Below are positions 56,152-64,000 of a stretch of DNA of 64,000 bases, piece after piece. The notes under the pieces are model-generated. The model was not told the origin of the DNA, made no database searches, and was given only the letters and a program-made list of their open reading frames with translations. The stretch covers positions 62,001-126,000 of the forward strand of contig NZ_QJUM01000010.1 in assembly GCF_004327355.1 (NCBI RefSeq), in the 5' to 3' direction. This DNA comes from Phytopseudomonas dryadis. Lineage in GTDB: Bacteria; Pseudomonadota; Gammaproteobacteria; Pseudomonadales; Pseudomonadaceae. A program made the translations under genes and the position numbers. Numbering within the stretch: the stretch's first letter is position 1; every line of letters starts with the position of its first letter.

Positions 56152-56787
56152 TTATGGCTGGGCTTCGACTTCGGCTTCCACGCGACGGTTGATCGCACGA
56201 CCGGCCTCGGTGGCATTATCGGCAACCGGGCGGCTCTCGCCGTAACCTACGGCATTGACACGATCAGCGCCTACGCCATATTGGTTGACCAGCGCATCAC
56301 GCACGGCATTGGCGCGGCGCTCGGACAGTCTCTGGTTGTAGGCGTCGGTACCGACGGAGTCGGTGTGACCTTCGACCACGGTGGTGGTTTGCGGGTACTG
56401 CGCCATGAAATCGGCCAGGCTCTTGATGTCGCCGTAGCTTTCCTGCTTGACTTCGGCCTTGTCGAAATCGAATTTCACGTCAAGCTCGACGCGCACCGCT
56501 TCGGCGACGGGCTCGGGTGCGACCGGCTCCTCGACGATGGTTTCTTCGACCAGTACCAGTTCTTCCTCGCCACCGGCCCCGTGCACCCAGCAATAGGCGG
56601 CGGCCATACCGGCGCCCACGACCGCACCACCGCCCGCCCAGGTCGAACTCTCGATCGCACCCAGCGCGGCACCGCCGACGCCGCCGACAGCGGCGCAGGT
56701 TGGCCAGTCGGTTTTCTGGATGCCAGCGCAACCCGTCAGAAAGCTGGAAGCAATGATCAGGGGTACCGCTTTCCTTGTAATGCTCAT
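56152..56787 (-). CDS. OmpA-family lipoprotein with glycine-rich hairpin
   Basis: A 211-residue lipoprotein from ATG 56787; lipobox LTGC (about residue 20). A glycine-zipper-like segment AAVGGVGGAALGAIESSTWA precedes an acidic linker (EEELVLVEETIVEEPVAPEP). An OmpA domain follows: VKFDFDKAEVKQESYGDIKS, VVEGHTDSVGTDAYNQRLSE, RAINRRVEAEVEAQP. It links outer membrane and peptidoglycan. A second OmpA lipoprotein lies at 47338-48036. Confidence 0.93.
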   Translation of the reverse strand: MSITRKAVPLIIASSFLTGCAGIQKTDWPTCAAVGGVGGAALGAIESSTWAGGGAVVGAGMAAAYCWVHGAGGEEELVLVEETIVEEPVAPEPVAEAVRVELDVKFDFDKAEVKQESYGDIKSLADFMAQYPQTTTVVEGHTDSVGTDAYNQRLSERRANAVRDALVNQYGVGADRVNAVGYGESRPVADNATEAGRAINRRVEAEVEAQP

Positions 56788-56950
56788 ATGCAAGTCTCCT
56801 ATGGGGAATCGGCCCAAAACCGACACTTTGGATTAAAGACGCCAGTTTTAGAATCTGCCAGACATGTTTACGACACTCAGGCAGAACGAACAGTTCTAGG
56901 TCATTACGTCGCTGCGCGGTAGTCTTTTGTGATCTTCTCGAGGTTTTTCG

Positions 56951-57448
56951 ATGATCGACGTCACATCTACCCGTACTCCACAGCAGGCCTTGGCCGCCCT
57001 GCTGGAACGTTATACCCCCAAGCGGCTGCTGCTGATCGGCGCCAGCGAGCTACCCGCGGTCGCCGCGTTTCAGCGCGCCCACCCGCACAGCCAGGTCGCC
57101 CATAGCACGGCGGGGGACCTGCCCAACGAGCTGGCGGCGCAACGCTTCGACCTCGCCCTGGTGGTCGACTGCCTGGAGCACCTGCCCAAACGCACTGGCC
57201 TGCAACTGCTCGGAGGGATACGCAATTTGAATGCCAGCCGTATCGCCGTTCTGGTAGACCTGGATGCCAGCGGCTGGCGCGACACCGATTTCTTCGCCCT
57301 GGCCCTGCAGGCCAGCGAGCGTTTCGAACGCGGCGAGCAGACGCTCAGCCTGTTCACCTACGATCTTCTGGAATACAAGCAGGTGCCCGACTGGCTCAAT
57401 GCCAAGTTCTGGGCCAACCCGGACAACTTCGGCAAGTACTGGTGGTAA
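56951..57448 (+). CDS. Conserved protein with Rossmann/methyltransferase-like fold (DUF6231-like)
   Basis: A 165-residue protein. [20 protein letters not shown] and [19 protein letters not shown] resemble motifs I and II of SAM-dependent methyltransferases, but the glycine-rich loop is degenerate and the protein is short. The C-terminal [19 protein letters not shown] then PDNFGKYWW is highly conserved in Pseudomonas orphans of this family. The next gene follows four bases after the stop, so they form a unit. Confidence 0.7.
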   Translation: MIDVTSTRTPQQALAALLERYTPKRLLLIGASELPAVAAFQRAHPHSQVAHSTAGDLPNELAAQRFDLALVVDCLEHLPKRTGLQLLGGIRNLNASRIAVLVDLDASGWRDTDFFALALQASERFERGEQTLSLFTYDLLEYKQVPDWLNAKFWANPDNFGKYWW

Positions 57449-57452
57449 GAGG

Positions 57453-57935
57453 ATGGCGAACAATACCCCGCGACCCAGTTGCCCCTGCGGCAGTGGCGAT
57501 GCCCTGAGCGACTGCTGCGGCCGTTATCACGACGGCGTCCCGGCGCCCTGCGCCGAGAGCCTGATGCGCTCGCGCTATAGCGCCTACGTACTGGGCAATA
57601 TCGATTACCTGCTGGCCACCACCCTGCCGGCGCAGCGCGCCGCGCTGGATGTCGACGGCATACGCGCCTGGAGCCTGCGGAGCACCTGGCTCGGCCTGGA
57701 GGTCGAGCATGTCGAGGTGCTCGGCGGCCAACCCGAGCACGCCCGGGTCACTTTCGTCGCGCGCTGGCACGACACCGCCGGCGAGCATGCTCACCGCGAA
57801 CGCTCGGCCTTCGTGCAACACGCCGGCCACTGGTACTTCATCGATCCGACCGTAGGGCTCGATGCCAAGCGCAACGATCCCTGCCCCTGCGCCAGCGGGC
57901 AGAAATTCAAGAAGTGCTGTGCGGCCTATCTATAA
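57453..57935 (+). CDS. YchJ-family SEC-C protein
   Basis: A 160-residue protein from ATG 57453. An N-terminal SEC-C half ([20 protein letters not shown]) precedes the YchJ middle domain ([37 protein letters not shown]), and a complete C-terminal SEC-C motif ([20 protein letters not shown]) binds zinc. YchJ-like proteins are NTF2-fold; role unknown. Confidence 0.9.
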   Translation: MANNTPRPSCPCGSGDALSDCCGRYHDGVPAPCAESLMRSRYSAYVLGNIDYLLATTLPAQRAALDVDGIRAWSLRSTWLGLEVEHVEVLGGQPEHARVTFVARWHDTAGEHAHRERSAFVQHAGHWYFIDPTVGLDAKRNDPCPCASGQKFKKCCAAYL

Positions 57936-57950
57936 GAAAGAAGCCGCCGC

Positions 57951-58487
57951 TCAATCGCGCAGCCTGAGGTGCGATACATCCGGCGCCGGCGCGGCCACTG
58001 GCGCCTTCAACTGGCCCATGTCGCTGCCCACCGGCGCCAGGCTGAACCGCGACAGATCGAGCACCGGCTCCGGCACATCCGCTACCGCGTCCTGCAGATC
58101 GTCGCCCAGCGCCGCCATACCGAAATCCGGGGCATCGACATCGCTGAACGCCGCCATGTACTCATCACGAGGCACCACCTGCAGGCGTCGCGCTGCCGGG
58201 GCTGCAACCGCCGGCTCCACGGCGGGCGGCGGCGCCAGTTCGATCTCCTCGATTTCCGGCTGCATGGCGCGCACCTCGACCCGTGCCCCGGCACGCTCCA
58301 GGGTGCTGCGGTACTTTTGCGCGGCTGCCACATCCAGGTTGTTCTTGATCACCAGGCGCCGCCCGGAGAACAGCAGGGCGATGCGTTGAGCATCGGCCTG
58401 GAACAGTTTGGCCAGATTGGCCTTGACCAGATCCGCTTCGGCTCCGGGTACCAGCTCCCCGGCGAATACGATCTCGTATCGCTCCAT
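57951..58487 (-). CDS. Conserved protein with N-terminal signal-sensor-like domain, unknown function
   Basis: A 178-residue cytosolic protein from ATG 58487 (MERYEIVFAGELVPGAEADL). The first ~75 residues contain a compact alpha/beta domain (KANLAKLFQADAQRIALLFS, GRRLVIKNNLDVAAAQKYRS) that recalls small protein-interaction domains. A Pro/Ala-rich linker and a conserved C-terminal segment (VLDLSRFSLAPVGSDMG) follow. It appears conserved in Pseudomonas. Function unknown. Confidence 0.65.
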   Translation of the reverse strand: MERYEIVFAGELVPGAEADLVKANLAKLFQADAQRIALLFSGRRLVIKNNLDVAAAQKYRSTLERAGARVEVRAMQPEIEEIELAPPPAVEPAVAAPAARRLQVVPRDEYMAAFSDVDAPDFGMAALGDDLQDAVADVPEPVLDLSRFSLAPVGSDMGQLKAPVAAPAPDVSHLRLRD

Positions 58488-58618
58488 GTCCACCCTCCTT
58501 TCTCGATTCGCTTCCGCCGTCTGCCTACGGTAATAAAACGGCTTCAGTATGACGCAGCTTTTTGTAAGTGGCAGCCAGGCAGTAGCTTGATACACTGAGG
58601 CGTCGAACGGAGTATGAA

Positions 58619-59116
58619 ATGTTTTATCAGGCGCAAATGACAAGAATTCTCAGCCTAATGCTGTTTTTTGGCCTGTTTTCAGGCTTGAGCGGTTGCTCTA
58701 CCTGGCTTTCCAGCAGTTTCGAAGACCCGGATGTACGCCTGGTCAAGGTCGATGTGCTCAGGGCCAAGTTGCTGGAACAGCGTTTCGTACTGCGCTTTCG
58801 CATCGACAACCCCAATGGCGTCAGCCTGCCGGTGCGGGGCCTGAACTACGTCGTGCACCTCAATGAGGTGATGCTGGCCGAAGGCGAATCGGAAACCTGG
58901 TTCACCGTGCCGGCGCATGGGCACCATGAGTTCGACGTACCGGTGCGTACCAACCTCTGGCGCCACGTGCGCCAGGTGGTCAAGTTGCTCGAACAGCCCG
59001 ACCAGCCGATCAGCTATCGCCTGCAGGGTGAAGTGAAAACCGGATTATTGTTCGGCCGTCGCGTGCACATGGCGCGCAATGGCGTGATAATTCCCGGTGA
59101 TTTTCTTCCGGAGTAA
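58619..59116 (+). CDS. LEA14-like (LEA type 2) lipoprotein
   Basis: A 165-residue lipoprotein. GGAG lies six bases before ATG 58619; lipobox LSGC (about residue 26). The single beta-sandwich domain has VRLVKVDVLRAKLLEQRFVL, RFRIDNPNGVSLPVRGLNYV and VNEV-like strands typical of LEA-2/WHy domains. Such proteins protect other proteins under drying or stress. ATG 58637 is an alternative start. Confidence 0.88.
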   Translation: MFYQAQMTRILSLMLFFGLFSGLSGCSTWLSSSFEDPDVRLVKVDVLRAKLLEQRFVLRFRIDNPNGVSLPVRGLNYVVHLNEVMLAEGESETWFTVPAHGHHEFDVPVRTNLWRHVRQVVKLLEQPDQPISYRLQGEVKTGLLFGRRVHMARNGVIIPGDFLPE

Positions 59117-59122
59117 CCGCGC

Positions 59123-59320
59123 ATGACCCAGCAACCCCACGTCCATGGCCCTGACTGCAACCACGATCACGATCATGCCCACGACCACGGACACGTGCAT
59201 GGCCCGCATTGCAACCACGGCCACCAGGAGCCGGTGCGCAACACCCTGAAGGATGTCGGCCGCAACGATCCGTGCCCCTGCGGCAGCAGCAAGAAATTCA
59301 AGAAATGCCATGGCGCCTGA
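59123..59320 (+). CDS. Short SEC-C protein with histidine-rich N-terminus
   Basis: A 65-residue protein. The first half is a run of His/Asp/Gly ([20 protein letters not shown]), suited to binding Zn, Ni or Co. The C-terminal SEC-C motif is [18 protein letters not shown], where a His replaces the last Cys, as is common in SEC-C. It starts six bases after the LEA gene and overlaps the next gene by eleven, so the three genes form an operon. A metal-storage or chaperone role is inferred. Confidence 0.88.
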   Translation: MTQQPHVHGPDCNHDHDHAHDHGHVHGPHCNHGHQEPVRNTLKDVGRNDPCPCGSSKKFKKCHGA

Positions 59321-59762
59321 GCGCCTCCTGATCCCGCTCGCCGTACTGCTGGTCATTGCCCTGGCCCTGTACGCCCTGCATCTGTGGCGTCAGGTATGGG
59401 CTCGGCAGCGCTTGCAGGCGCAGGCCCGTGCCGCGCAACGCCAGCGCCTGCACGGCGACCTGCGGGTACTGGCCGGCTCCCTGCTCGACGGGCAACTGCC
59501 GTTGATCGAAGGCGCGATCCGCATCAAGGTGCTGCTCGACAACTACGATACCGACTTGAGCCTGGCGCCGTCGCTGCAGGTATTCCAGCAGTTGTACGAC
59601 GCCACGGCCCACGTCCCCACCCATGCCGACTGGCAGGCCCTGAGCCGTAGCGAACGCCGCCAGCATGAACAGCACTTCGCTGCATTGATCCAGCGCCACC
59701 AGGCGCAGGCACACGACGCGGCGCGCTGGCTGCTCGCCGAGGGGCTTGGCGCCAGGCCATAG
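59310..59762 (+). CDS. DUF2489-like membrane-anchored protein
   Basis: A 150-residue protein from ATG 59310 with one N-terminal membrane span ([20 protein letters not shown]) and a helical cytosolic domain ([35 protein letters not shown]) typical of DUF2489. It overlaps the preceding SEC-C gene. Function unknown. Confidence 0.82.
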   Translation: MAPERLLIPLAVLLVIALALYALHLWRQVWARQRLQAQARAAQRQRLHGDLRVLAGSLLDGQLPLIEGAIRIKVLLDNYDTDLSLAPSLQVFQQLYDATAHVPTHADWQALSRSERRQHEQHFAALIQRHQAQAHDAARWLLAEGLGARP

Positions 59763-59984
59763 TGACCGGGGTCGATAGAACCTGGCGCCTTCCGGCGCAC
59801 CGGCTTACCCGCCCCGGCAGGTTCCGGGCACTGCCGATCGGTTTATAGCGGCCATGACGCTGGCCGCTCTTGCCAGCCGCTCTGGCGCTCTCTACCTTTA
59901 CGCCCCACTGGCGCCTGGGTTCTCCAGGCCATCGCGGCGACACCGGGCCGCCCCTTACCCTGCGTCCTGCAAGGAGTCCGCTGC

Positions 59985-62516
59985 ATGCTATCGCGCGCTT
60001 TCCGCCCTCTCGCCACCATGAGCCTCGCCGGCATGCTGACCGGCCTGGTCGCCTTGAGCGGCTGCCAGTCCCTGGTCGACAGCCGCTACCGCGACAGCGT
60101 GCACCCGGATCAGGGCAGCTTCCGCGTACTGGGCCTGGCGCAGACCGCCTCGGTGCGACGCAACCCGCTGGGCATGCCGCTGATCGAAACCCATACCTTT
60201 CACGACGCCCTGTTCACCCTCGGCTACGTGCACGCCAGCGACAGGATCAGCCAGATGGTCAGCATGCGCCTGATGGCCGAAGGGCGCCTGGCGGAAATGG
60301 CCGGCCCGGGCGTGCTGGAAATGGACCGCTTCATGCGTGCGGTGAACCTGAAGCAGAGCGCCGAGACTCTCTACAAGAATGCCTCGCCACGGCTCAAGGC
60401 GTTCTTCGAGGTCTATGCGCGCGGGGTCAACGCCTACCTGTTCCGCTACCGCGACAAGCTGCCGATGGATCTGGCCGAAGCCGGCTACCGGCCGCCCTAC
60501 TGGAAGCCCGAAGATTCGGTGCTGATCTTCTGCCTGCTCAACTTCGGCCTGTCGGTGAACCTGCAGGAAGAAATCGCCGCCCTGACCCTGGCCCAGAAGG
60601 TCGGCGCGGACAAGCTGGCCTGGCTGCTGCCCACCTACCCCGACGAGCCGCTGCCCTTCGAGGAGGCCGAGAAGCTCAAGGGCCTGGCGCTGGGCGGACG
60701 CATTCCCGGCCTGCAGGCGCTCGGTGCCGCCGCCGAGCAGGTCGCCGGACAACATATGCTCGGCGTCGCCGCCTCCAACAACTGGGCCATCTCGCCGTCG
60801 CGCAGCCGCAGCGGCAAGAGCCTGCTGGCCAACGATACCCACCTGCCCCTGGCCCAGCCTTCGGTGTGGAGCTTCGTGCAGATCCGCGCGCCCAAATTCG
60901 AGGCGGCCGGGGTGACGGTCGCCGGGGTGCCGGCGGTGGTCGCCGGTTTCAACGGCAAGCTGGCCTGGGGCATGACCATGGTCATGGGCGACAACCAGGA
61001 TCTGTTCCTGGAGCAGGTCAAACGCGAGGGCAACCGCCTGCACTACCTCGCCGACGGCAAATGGCAGCCCGCCCGGGAACGCCAGGAAACCTTCTTCATC
61101 AAGGGCCAGAAACCGGTCCGCGAGAGCATTTTCGAAACCCGTCACGGGCCGCTGCTCAACTCGGTGCTGGGCGAGCGCAAGCACCCGCTGCAGCCGCTGC
61201 AACTGGAAAGCGGCTACGGCCTGGCGCTGCAGACCACCCAGTTCGAAGCGGACGCCAGCCTCGATGCCTTCTTCGACCTGTCACGGGCGCAATCGGTGGA
61301 GCAGGCCTTCGAGGCCGCCCGGGAAATCCGCGCCATGCCGCTGAACCTGGTGTTCGCCGATGCCCGGCACATCGGCTGGCAGGTCACCGGGCGCTTCCCC
61401 AACCGTCGTGGGGGGCTGGGGCTGGTGCCGTCGCCCGGCTGGGACGGGCGCTACGAGTGGGACGGTTTCGCCGACCCCATGCTCCACCCCTACGACCAGG
61501 ACCCGCAGCAGGGCTGGCTGGGCAGCGCCAACCAGCGCAGCGTACCGCGCGGCTACGGCATGCAGTTGTCCAACTCCTGGTACTACCCGGAGCGTTACGA
61601 GCGCCTGGCGCAACTGGCGGGCGCAGGGCGTCACGACACCCAGAGCATGATCGCCATGCAGTACGACCAGACCTCGCCCTTCGTCGCCAAGCTGCAGGGC
61701 ATGTTCGAGGCCCCTGGCATGGCCACCGCTCTGCGCGAGGCCATCGAGCGCCTGCCGGAAGCACAACGCGGCAAGGCCCGCGAAGCCCTGAGCCGGCTGA
61801 TGGCGTTCGACGGCAAGCTGTCGGCGAGCTCGGCCGATGCCGCGGTCTACGGCGCCTTCCTCCACGAAAGCGCACGGCAGATCTTCCTCGACGAACTCGG
61901 CCCGGACACCTCGCCGGCCTGGCAAGCCCTGGTGGAAACCGCCAACAGCTCCTATTCGGCCCAGGCCGATCATCTGCTCGGCCGCGACGACAGCCCCTTC
62001 TGGGATGACATCCGCACCGCGCAGAAGGAAGACAAGCCCGCCATCCTGGCGCGTAGCCTGGCGGCGGCCATCGAGCTGCTCGAAAGCCGCCTGGGCAGCG
62101 AGCGTACCGCCTGGCAGTGGGGCAAGCTGCACACCTATGAATGGGTCAGCGGCAGTACCCAGATGGCGCCCTACCTGAGCGCCAGCCAGCGCGCCGGCAT
62201 CGCCTCGCTGAAAGGTTACCTGGATCGCGGCCCCTACCCGGCGGGCGGCGACCACAGCACCCTGAACGTGTCGGCCTACCGCTGGGGCGATAACTTCGAT
62301 ACCTGGCTGATCCCGGCCATGCGCCTGATCGTCGACTTCGGCCGCGAAGAACCGATGATCGGCCTGAACAGCTCCGGTCAGTCCGGCAATCCGGCCAGCC
62401 CGCATTACGCCGATGGCATCGACGCCTGGCGCCGCGCCCAGTACCTGAGCTTCCCGATGCAGCCGCAGAACCTGGAGAAGAGCTACGGCAGCAAACGCCT
62501 GCTGCTGACGCCCTGA
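59985..62516 (+). CDS. quiP: Acyl-homoserine-lactone acylase QuiP (penicillin acylase superfamily)
   Basis: An 843-residue lipoprotein-signal-bearing Ntn-hydrolase (signal ending VALSGC, Cys about 27). The precursor is expected to self-cleave before Ser264 in [20 protein letters not shown], the new N-terminal nucleophile. [40 protein letters not shown] and the late [20 protein letters not shown] belong to the family. The sequence strongly resembles P. aeruginosa QuiP (about 847 residues), which degrades long-chain acyl-homoserine lactones and so tunes quorum sensing. Upstream sequence from 59763 has no other gene. Confidence 0.93.
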   Translation: MLSRAFRPLATMSLAGMLTGLVALSGCQSLVDSRYRDSVHPDQGSFRVLGLAQTASVRRNPLGMPLIETHTFHDALFTLGYVHASDRISQMVSMRLMAEGRLAEMAGPGVLEMDRFMRAVNLKQSAETLYKNASPRLKAFFEVYARGVNAYLFRYRDKLPMDLAEAGYRPPYWKPEDSVLIFCLLNFGLSVNLQEEIAALTLAQKVGADKLAWLLPTYPDEPLPFEEAEKLKGLALGGRIPGLQALGAAAEQVAGQHMLGVAASNNWAISPSRSRSGKSLLANDTHLPLAQPSVWSFVQIRAPKFEAAGVTVAGVPAVVAGFNGKLAWGMTMVMGDNQDLFLEQVKREGNRLHYLADGKWQPARERQETFFIKGQKPVRESIFETRHGPLLNSVLGERKHPLQPLQLESGYGLALQTTQFEADASLDAFFDLSRAQSVEQAFEAAREIRAMPLNLVFADARHIGWQVTGRFPNRRGGLGLVPSPGWDGRYEWDGFADPMLHPYDQDPQQGWLGSANQRSVPRGYGMQLSNSWYYPERYERLAQLAGAGRHDTQSMIAMQYDQTSPFVAKLQGMFEAPGMATALREAIERLPEAQRGKAREALSRLMAFDGKLSASSADAAVYGAFLHESARQIFLDELGPDTSPAWQALVETANSSYSAQADHLLGRDDSPFWDDIRTAQKEDKPAILARSLAAAIELLESRLGSERTAWQWGKLHTYEWVSGSTQMAPYLSASQRAGIASLKGYLDRGPYPAGGDHSTLNVSAYRWGDNFDTWLIPAMRLIVDFGREEPMIGLNSSGQSGNPASPHYADGIDAWRRAQYLSFPMQPQNLEKSYGSKRLLLTP

Positions 62517-62534
62517 CGCGGTGCATGACGCACT

Positions 62535-62562
62535 GGCACAGGGCGTAAATTTCCCCTGTGCC
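62535..62562 (+). terminator. Hairpin after quiP
   Basis: GGCACAGGG (62535-62543) pairs with CCCTGTGCC (62554-62562), beginning 19 bases after the quiP stop. There is no T-tract. Confidence 0.5.
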
Positions 62563-62563
62563 C

Positions 62564-62629
62564 GCGTGGGAGCGGCTTCAGCCGCGATGCTTTCGTAGCT
62601 GCCGATCGCCGCTGAAGCGCCTCCCACGC
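62564..62629. repeat. REP-like hairpin (GCGTGGGAGC...GCCTCCCACGC type)
   Basis: GCGTGGGA (62564-62571) and TCCCACGC (62622-62629) bracket inner arms GCGGCTTCAGCCGC and GCCGCTGAAGC. It belongs to the same general class as, but is not the same sequence as, the three large hairpins at 4.1, 32.9 and 42.5 kb. Confidence 0.7.
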
Positions 62630-62736
62630 AGAGCGGATCGCCGTCGTCGGCCAGCACGCGGCCGCCCCGCCTGCTGCGCGACAGCGCCGTGGCGAAACGC
62701 TGTCCTGCAAGCCAACCCCGGCACACCGGTGCGCAT

Positions 62737-62752
62737 TGGCACAATCCCTGCT
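62737..62752 (+). promoter_or_regulatory. Sigma-54 promoter of the nirB operon
   Basis: TGGCAC-AATCCC-TGCT has the invariant GG (-24) and GC (-12) at the correct ten-base separation and a perfect TGGCAC box. Transcription would begin near 62763, giving a leader of about 205 bases before nirB. NtrC-dependent sigma-54 transcription is established for Pseudomonas nitrate and nitrite assimilation genes. A GCAC-ACCG-GTGC palindrome just upstream (62721-62732) has half-sites closer than a normal NtrC site. Confidence 0.75.
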
Positions 62753-62771
62753 CATGACCTGGCAGACATAG

Positions 62772-62858
62772 AGCGAACCGGCGAACGGTCGCGCTCCCCG
62801 ACACGAATCGGGATCGGACAAAGGCGTCCTTGCACTCACGGTGCAGGACGCCTTTTTT
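62772..62858 (+). promoter_or_regulatory. nirB leader hairpins and terminator, likely NasT/ANTAR antitermination element
   Basis: Hairpin 1 (62772-62795) has an AGCG-ACCG / CGGT-CGCT stem. Hairpin 2 (62797-62812, CCCGA / TCGGG) has a six-base loop CACGAA. A strong intrinsic terminator follows (GGCGTCC 62823-62829 / GGACGCC 62846-62852, then T6). Two hairpins in front of a terminator are what ANTAR proteins such as NasT bind to allow read-through. In P. aeruginosa this controls nirBD. The loops here only partly fit the A1/G4 hexaloop consensus, so the regulator is inferred. Confidence 0.65.
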
Positions 62859-62907
62859 ATGGCCTGCCATCCCTGGCGGCCACCTTCGGGCCGTCGCAAG
62901 CGACGTT

Positions 62908-62931
62908 AAAAATGGCTCCCGGCCATTTTTT
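62908..62931 (+). terminator. Second terminator-like hairpin in the nirB leader
   Basis: AAAAATGGC (62908-62916) pairs with GCCATTTTT (62922-62930) around a five-base loop and runs into further T. It lies 37 bases before the nirB ATG, after a smaller CGTCGC / GCGACG hairpin (62892-62905). Confidence 0.5.
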
Positions 62932-62967
62932 ATGGCCGCGATTCATTCAGGGCCATGGAGGTAGCGG

Positions 62968-64000
62968 ATGAAACGATTGAAACTGGTGATGATCGGCAAC
63001 GGCATGGCCGGGGTACGCACCCTGGAAGAGCTGCTCAAGATCGCCCCGGAGCTGTACCAGATCACCCTCTTCGGCGCCGAACCGCACCCCAACTACAACC
63101 GCATCCAGCTCTCCCCGGTGCTGGCCGGCGAGCAGGACTTCGAGGACATCGTGCTCAACGACCTGAACTGGTACGCCGAGCGCGGCATCCGCCTGCTGCT
63201 GGGGCGCCAGGTGGTGGAGATCGACCGGGTTCGCCGCCGCGTCATCGCCGAGGACGGCAGCAGCGCCGAGTACGACCGCCTGCTGATCGCCACCGGTTCC
63301 AGCCCGGTGATCCTGCCGATCCCGGGCAATACCCTGGACGGGGTGATCGGCTACCGCGACATCGCCGACACCCGCGCCATGCTGCTCAGCGCCACGCAGC
63401 ACCGCCGCGCCGTGGTCATCGGCGGCGGTCTGCTCGGCCTGGAAGCGGCCAATGGCCTGAACCTGCGCGGCATGCAGGTGACCGTGGTGCATCGCGGCGC
63501 CAGCCTGCTGGAGCGCCAGCTCGACAGCCGGGCCGGTCAGTTGCTGCAAAACGACCTGGAACGACGCGGCCTGCATTTCGCCCTGGGCAAACAGACCCGC
63601 GAACTGCTCGGCTCGAACACGGGCCGGGTCGGCGCGGTACGCCTCGATGACGATGAACGGCTCGACACCGACCTGGTGGTGATGGCCGCCGGCATCAGCC
63701 CCAACATCGCCCTGGCGCAACGCGCCGGCCTGCCCTGCAGCCGTGGCATTCTGGTCGACGACACCCTGCAGACCTTCGACCCGCGCATCTACGCCGTGGG
63801 CGAATGCGTCTGCCACCGTGGCGTCGCCTACGGCCTGGTGGCGCCGCTGTTCGAGCAGGCCCGGGTCTGCGCCAACCACCTGGCCATGCTCGGCTATTCG
63901 CGCTACCCGGGCTCGGTGACCTCGACCAGGCTCAAGGTCACCGGCATCGAGCTGTTTTCCGCCGGCGACTTCGCCGGTGGCCAAGGCACCCAGAGCATCA
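62968..64000 (+). CDS. nirB: Assimilatory nitrite reductase (NAD(P)H) large subunit, 5' part
   Basis: The frame from ATG 62968 (GGAGG seven bases upstream) stays open to the window edge, 344 residues of about 850. MKRLKLVMIGNGMAGVRTLE is the FAD-binding fold, NYNRIQLSPVLAGEQD the family signature, and VVIGGGLLGLEAANGLNLRG the NAD(P)H site. The FeS and sirohaem domains lie beyond the window. It reduces nitrite to ammonium in the cytoplasm. The sigma-54 promoter and leader hairpins point to nitrogen- and nitrate-dependent control. Confidence 0.95.
   Translation, partial: MKRLKLVMIGNGMAGVRTLEELLKIAPELYQITLFGAEPHPNYNRIQLSPVLAGEQDFEDIVLNDLNWYAERGIRLLLGRQVVEIDRVRRRVIAEDGSSAEYDRLLIATGSSPVILPIPGNTLDGVIGYRDIADTRAMLLSATQHRRAVVIGGGLLGLEAANGLNLRGMQVTVVHRGASLLERQLDSRAGQLLQNDLERRGLHFALGKQTRELLGSNTGRVGAVRLDDDERLDTDLVVMAAGISPNIALAQRAGLPCSRGILVDDTLQTFDPRIYAVGECVCHRGVAYGLVAPLFEQARVCANHLAMLGYSRYPGSVTSTRLKVTGIELFSAGDFAGGQGTQSI

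Noticed and set aside
62721-62732. NtrC binding site GCAC-ACCG-GTGC upstream of the sigma-54 promoter
   Set aside because: Half-site spacing (four bases) is shorter than the usual seven, and it lies only a few bases from the -24 box, so it was not listed as a feature.

Overview
This is a high-GC gammaproteobacterial chromosome segment that reads as Pseudomonas. Recognisable Pseudomonas genes include guaBA beside a TadA / multicopper-oxidase pair, a QuiP-type acyl-homoserine-lactone acylase, a fused-AB Mrp/Pha antiporter, a CdaR-GntP-glycerate kinase cluster, pdxH, dinG, and nirB behind a sigma-54 promoter and hairpin leader. From memory, the housekeeping content matches two blocks of P. aeruginosa PAO1 (around PA3767-PA3770 and PA1032-PA1059). 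I could not run an alignment, and the species is not assignable by eye.

Layout. 1-1.6 kb: an aminoglycoside nucleotidyltransferase (aadA-like, cut by the window edge) and an orphan membrane protein. 1.8-3.7 kb: tadA and a Tat-exported multicopper oxidase. 3.7-18 kb: an accessory stretch between the oxidase and guaA. It holds a ferric-iron ABC pair (binding protein and permease, no ATPase), pirin with a divergent LysR regulator, a secreted orphan, and an MFS exporter with a divergent LysR regulator. It also holds a chimeric ORF (start of an MFS transporter fused to the end of a molybdenum hydroxylase), two MFS/isochorismatase relics, a 905-residue helicase-nuclease and a decayed conjugative relaxase abutting the 3' end of guaA. 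18-21.2 kb: guaA and guaB. 21.4-21.7 kb: a decapitated zinc-ribbon gene.

21.9-29.2 kb is the most foreign-looking part. It has nine genes for lipoproteins, periplasmic proteins and membrane-anchored proteins of unknown function, plus one YezG/DUF600-like cytosolic protein, and none of the usual Pseudomonas neighbours. One of the nine is frameshifted. I see no transposase, integrase or flanking repeat.

29.4-64 kb is backbone: a PACE-type efflux pump with LysR, small conserved membrane and NIPSNAP proteins, an FAD oxidoreductase, a ParE/RHH toxin-antitoxin pair with a palindromic operator, the six-gene Mrp/Pha antiporter operon, a glycine-zipper lipoprotein and the glycerate operon. These are followed by pdxH, an OmpA lipoprotein, a beta-lactamase-fold esterase, a GH50-like glycosidase, dinG, a CopD-like protein, a secreted collagen-like protein, a second OmpA lipoprotein, several small conserved genes (two with SEC-C motifs), quiP, and nirB running off the right edge.

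Intergenic regions carry large REP-like hairpins (three related copies near 4.1, 32.9 and 42.5 kb, plus a different one at 62.6 kb) and a TCAAGCT heptamer array at 46.6 kb. No rRNA, tRNA, CRISPR array or intact transposon was found.
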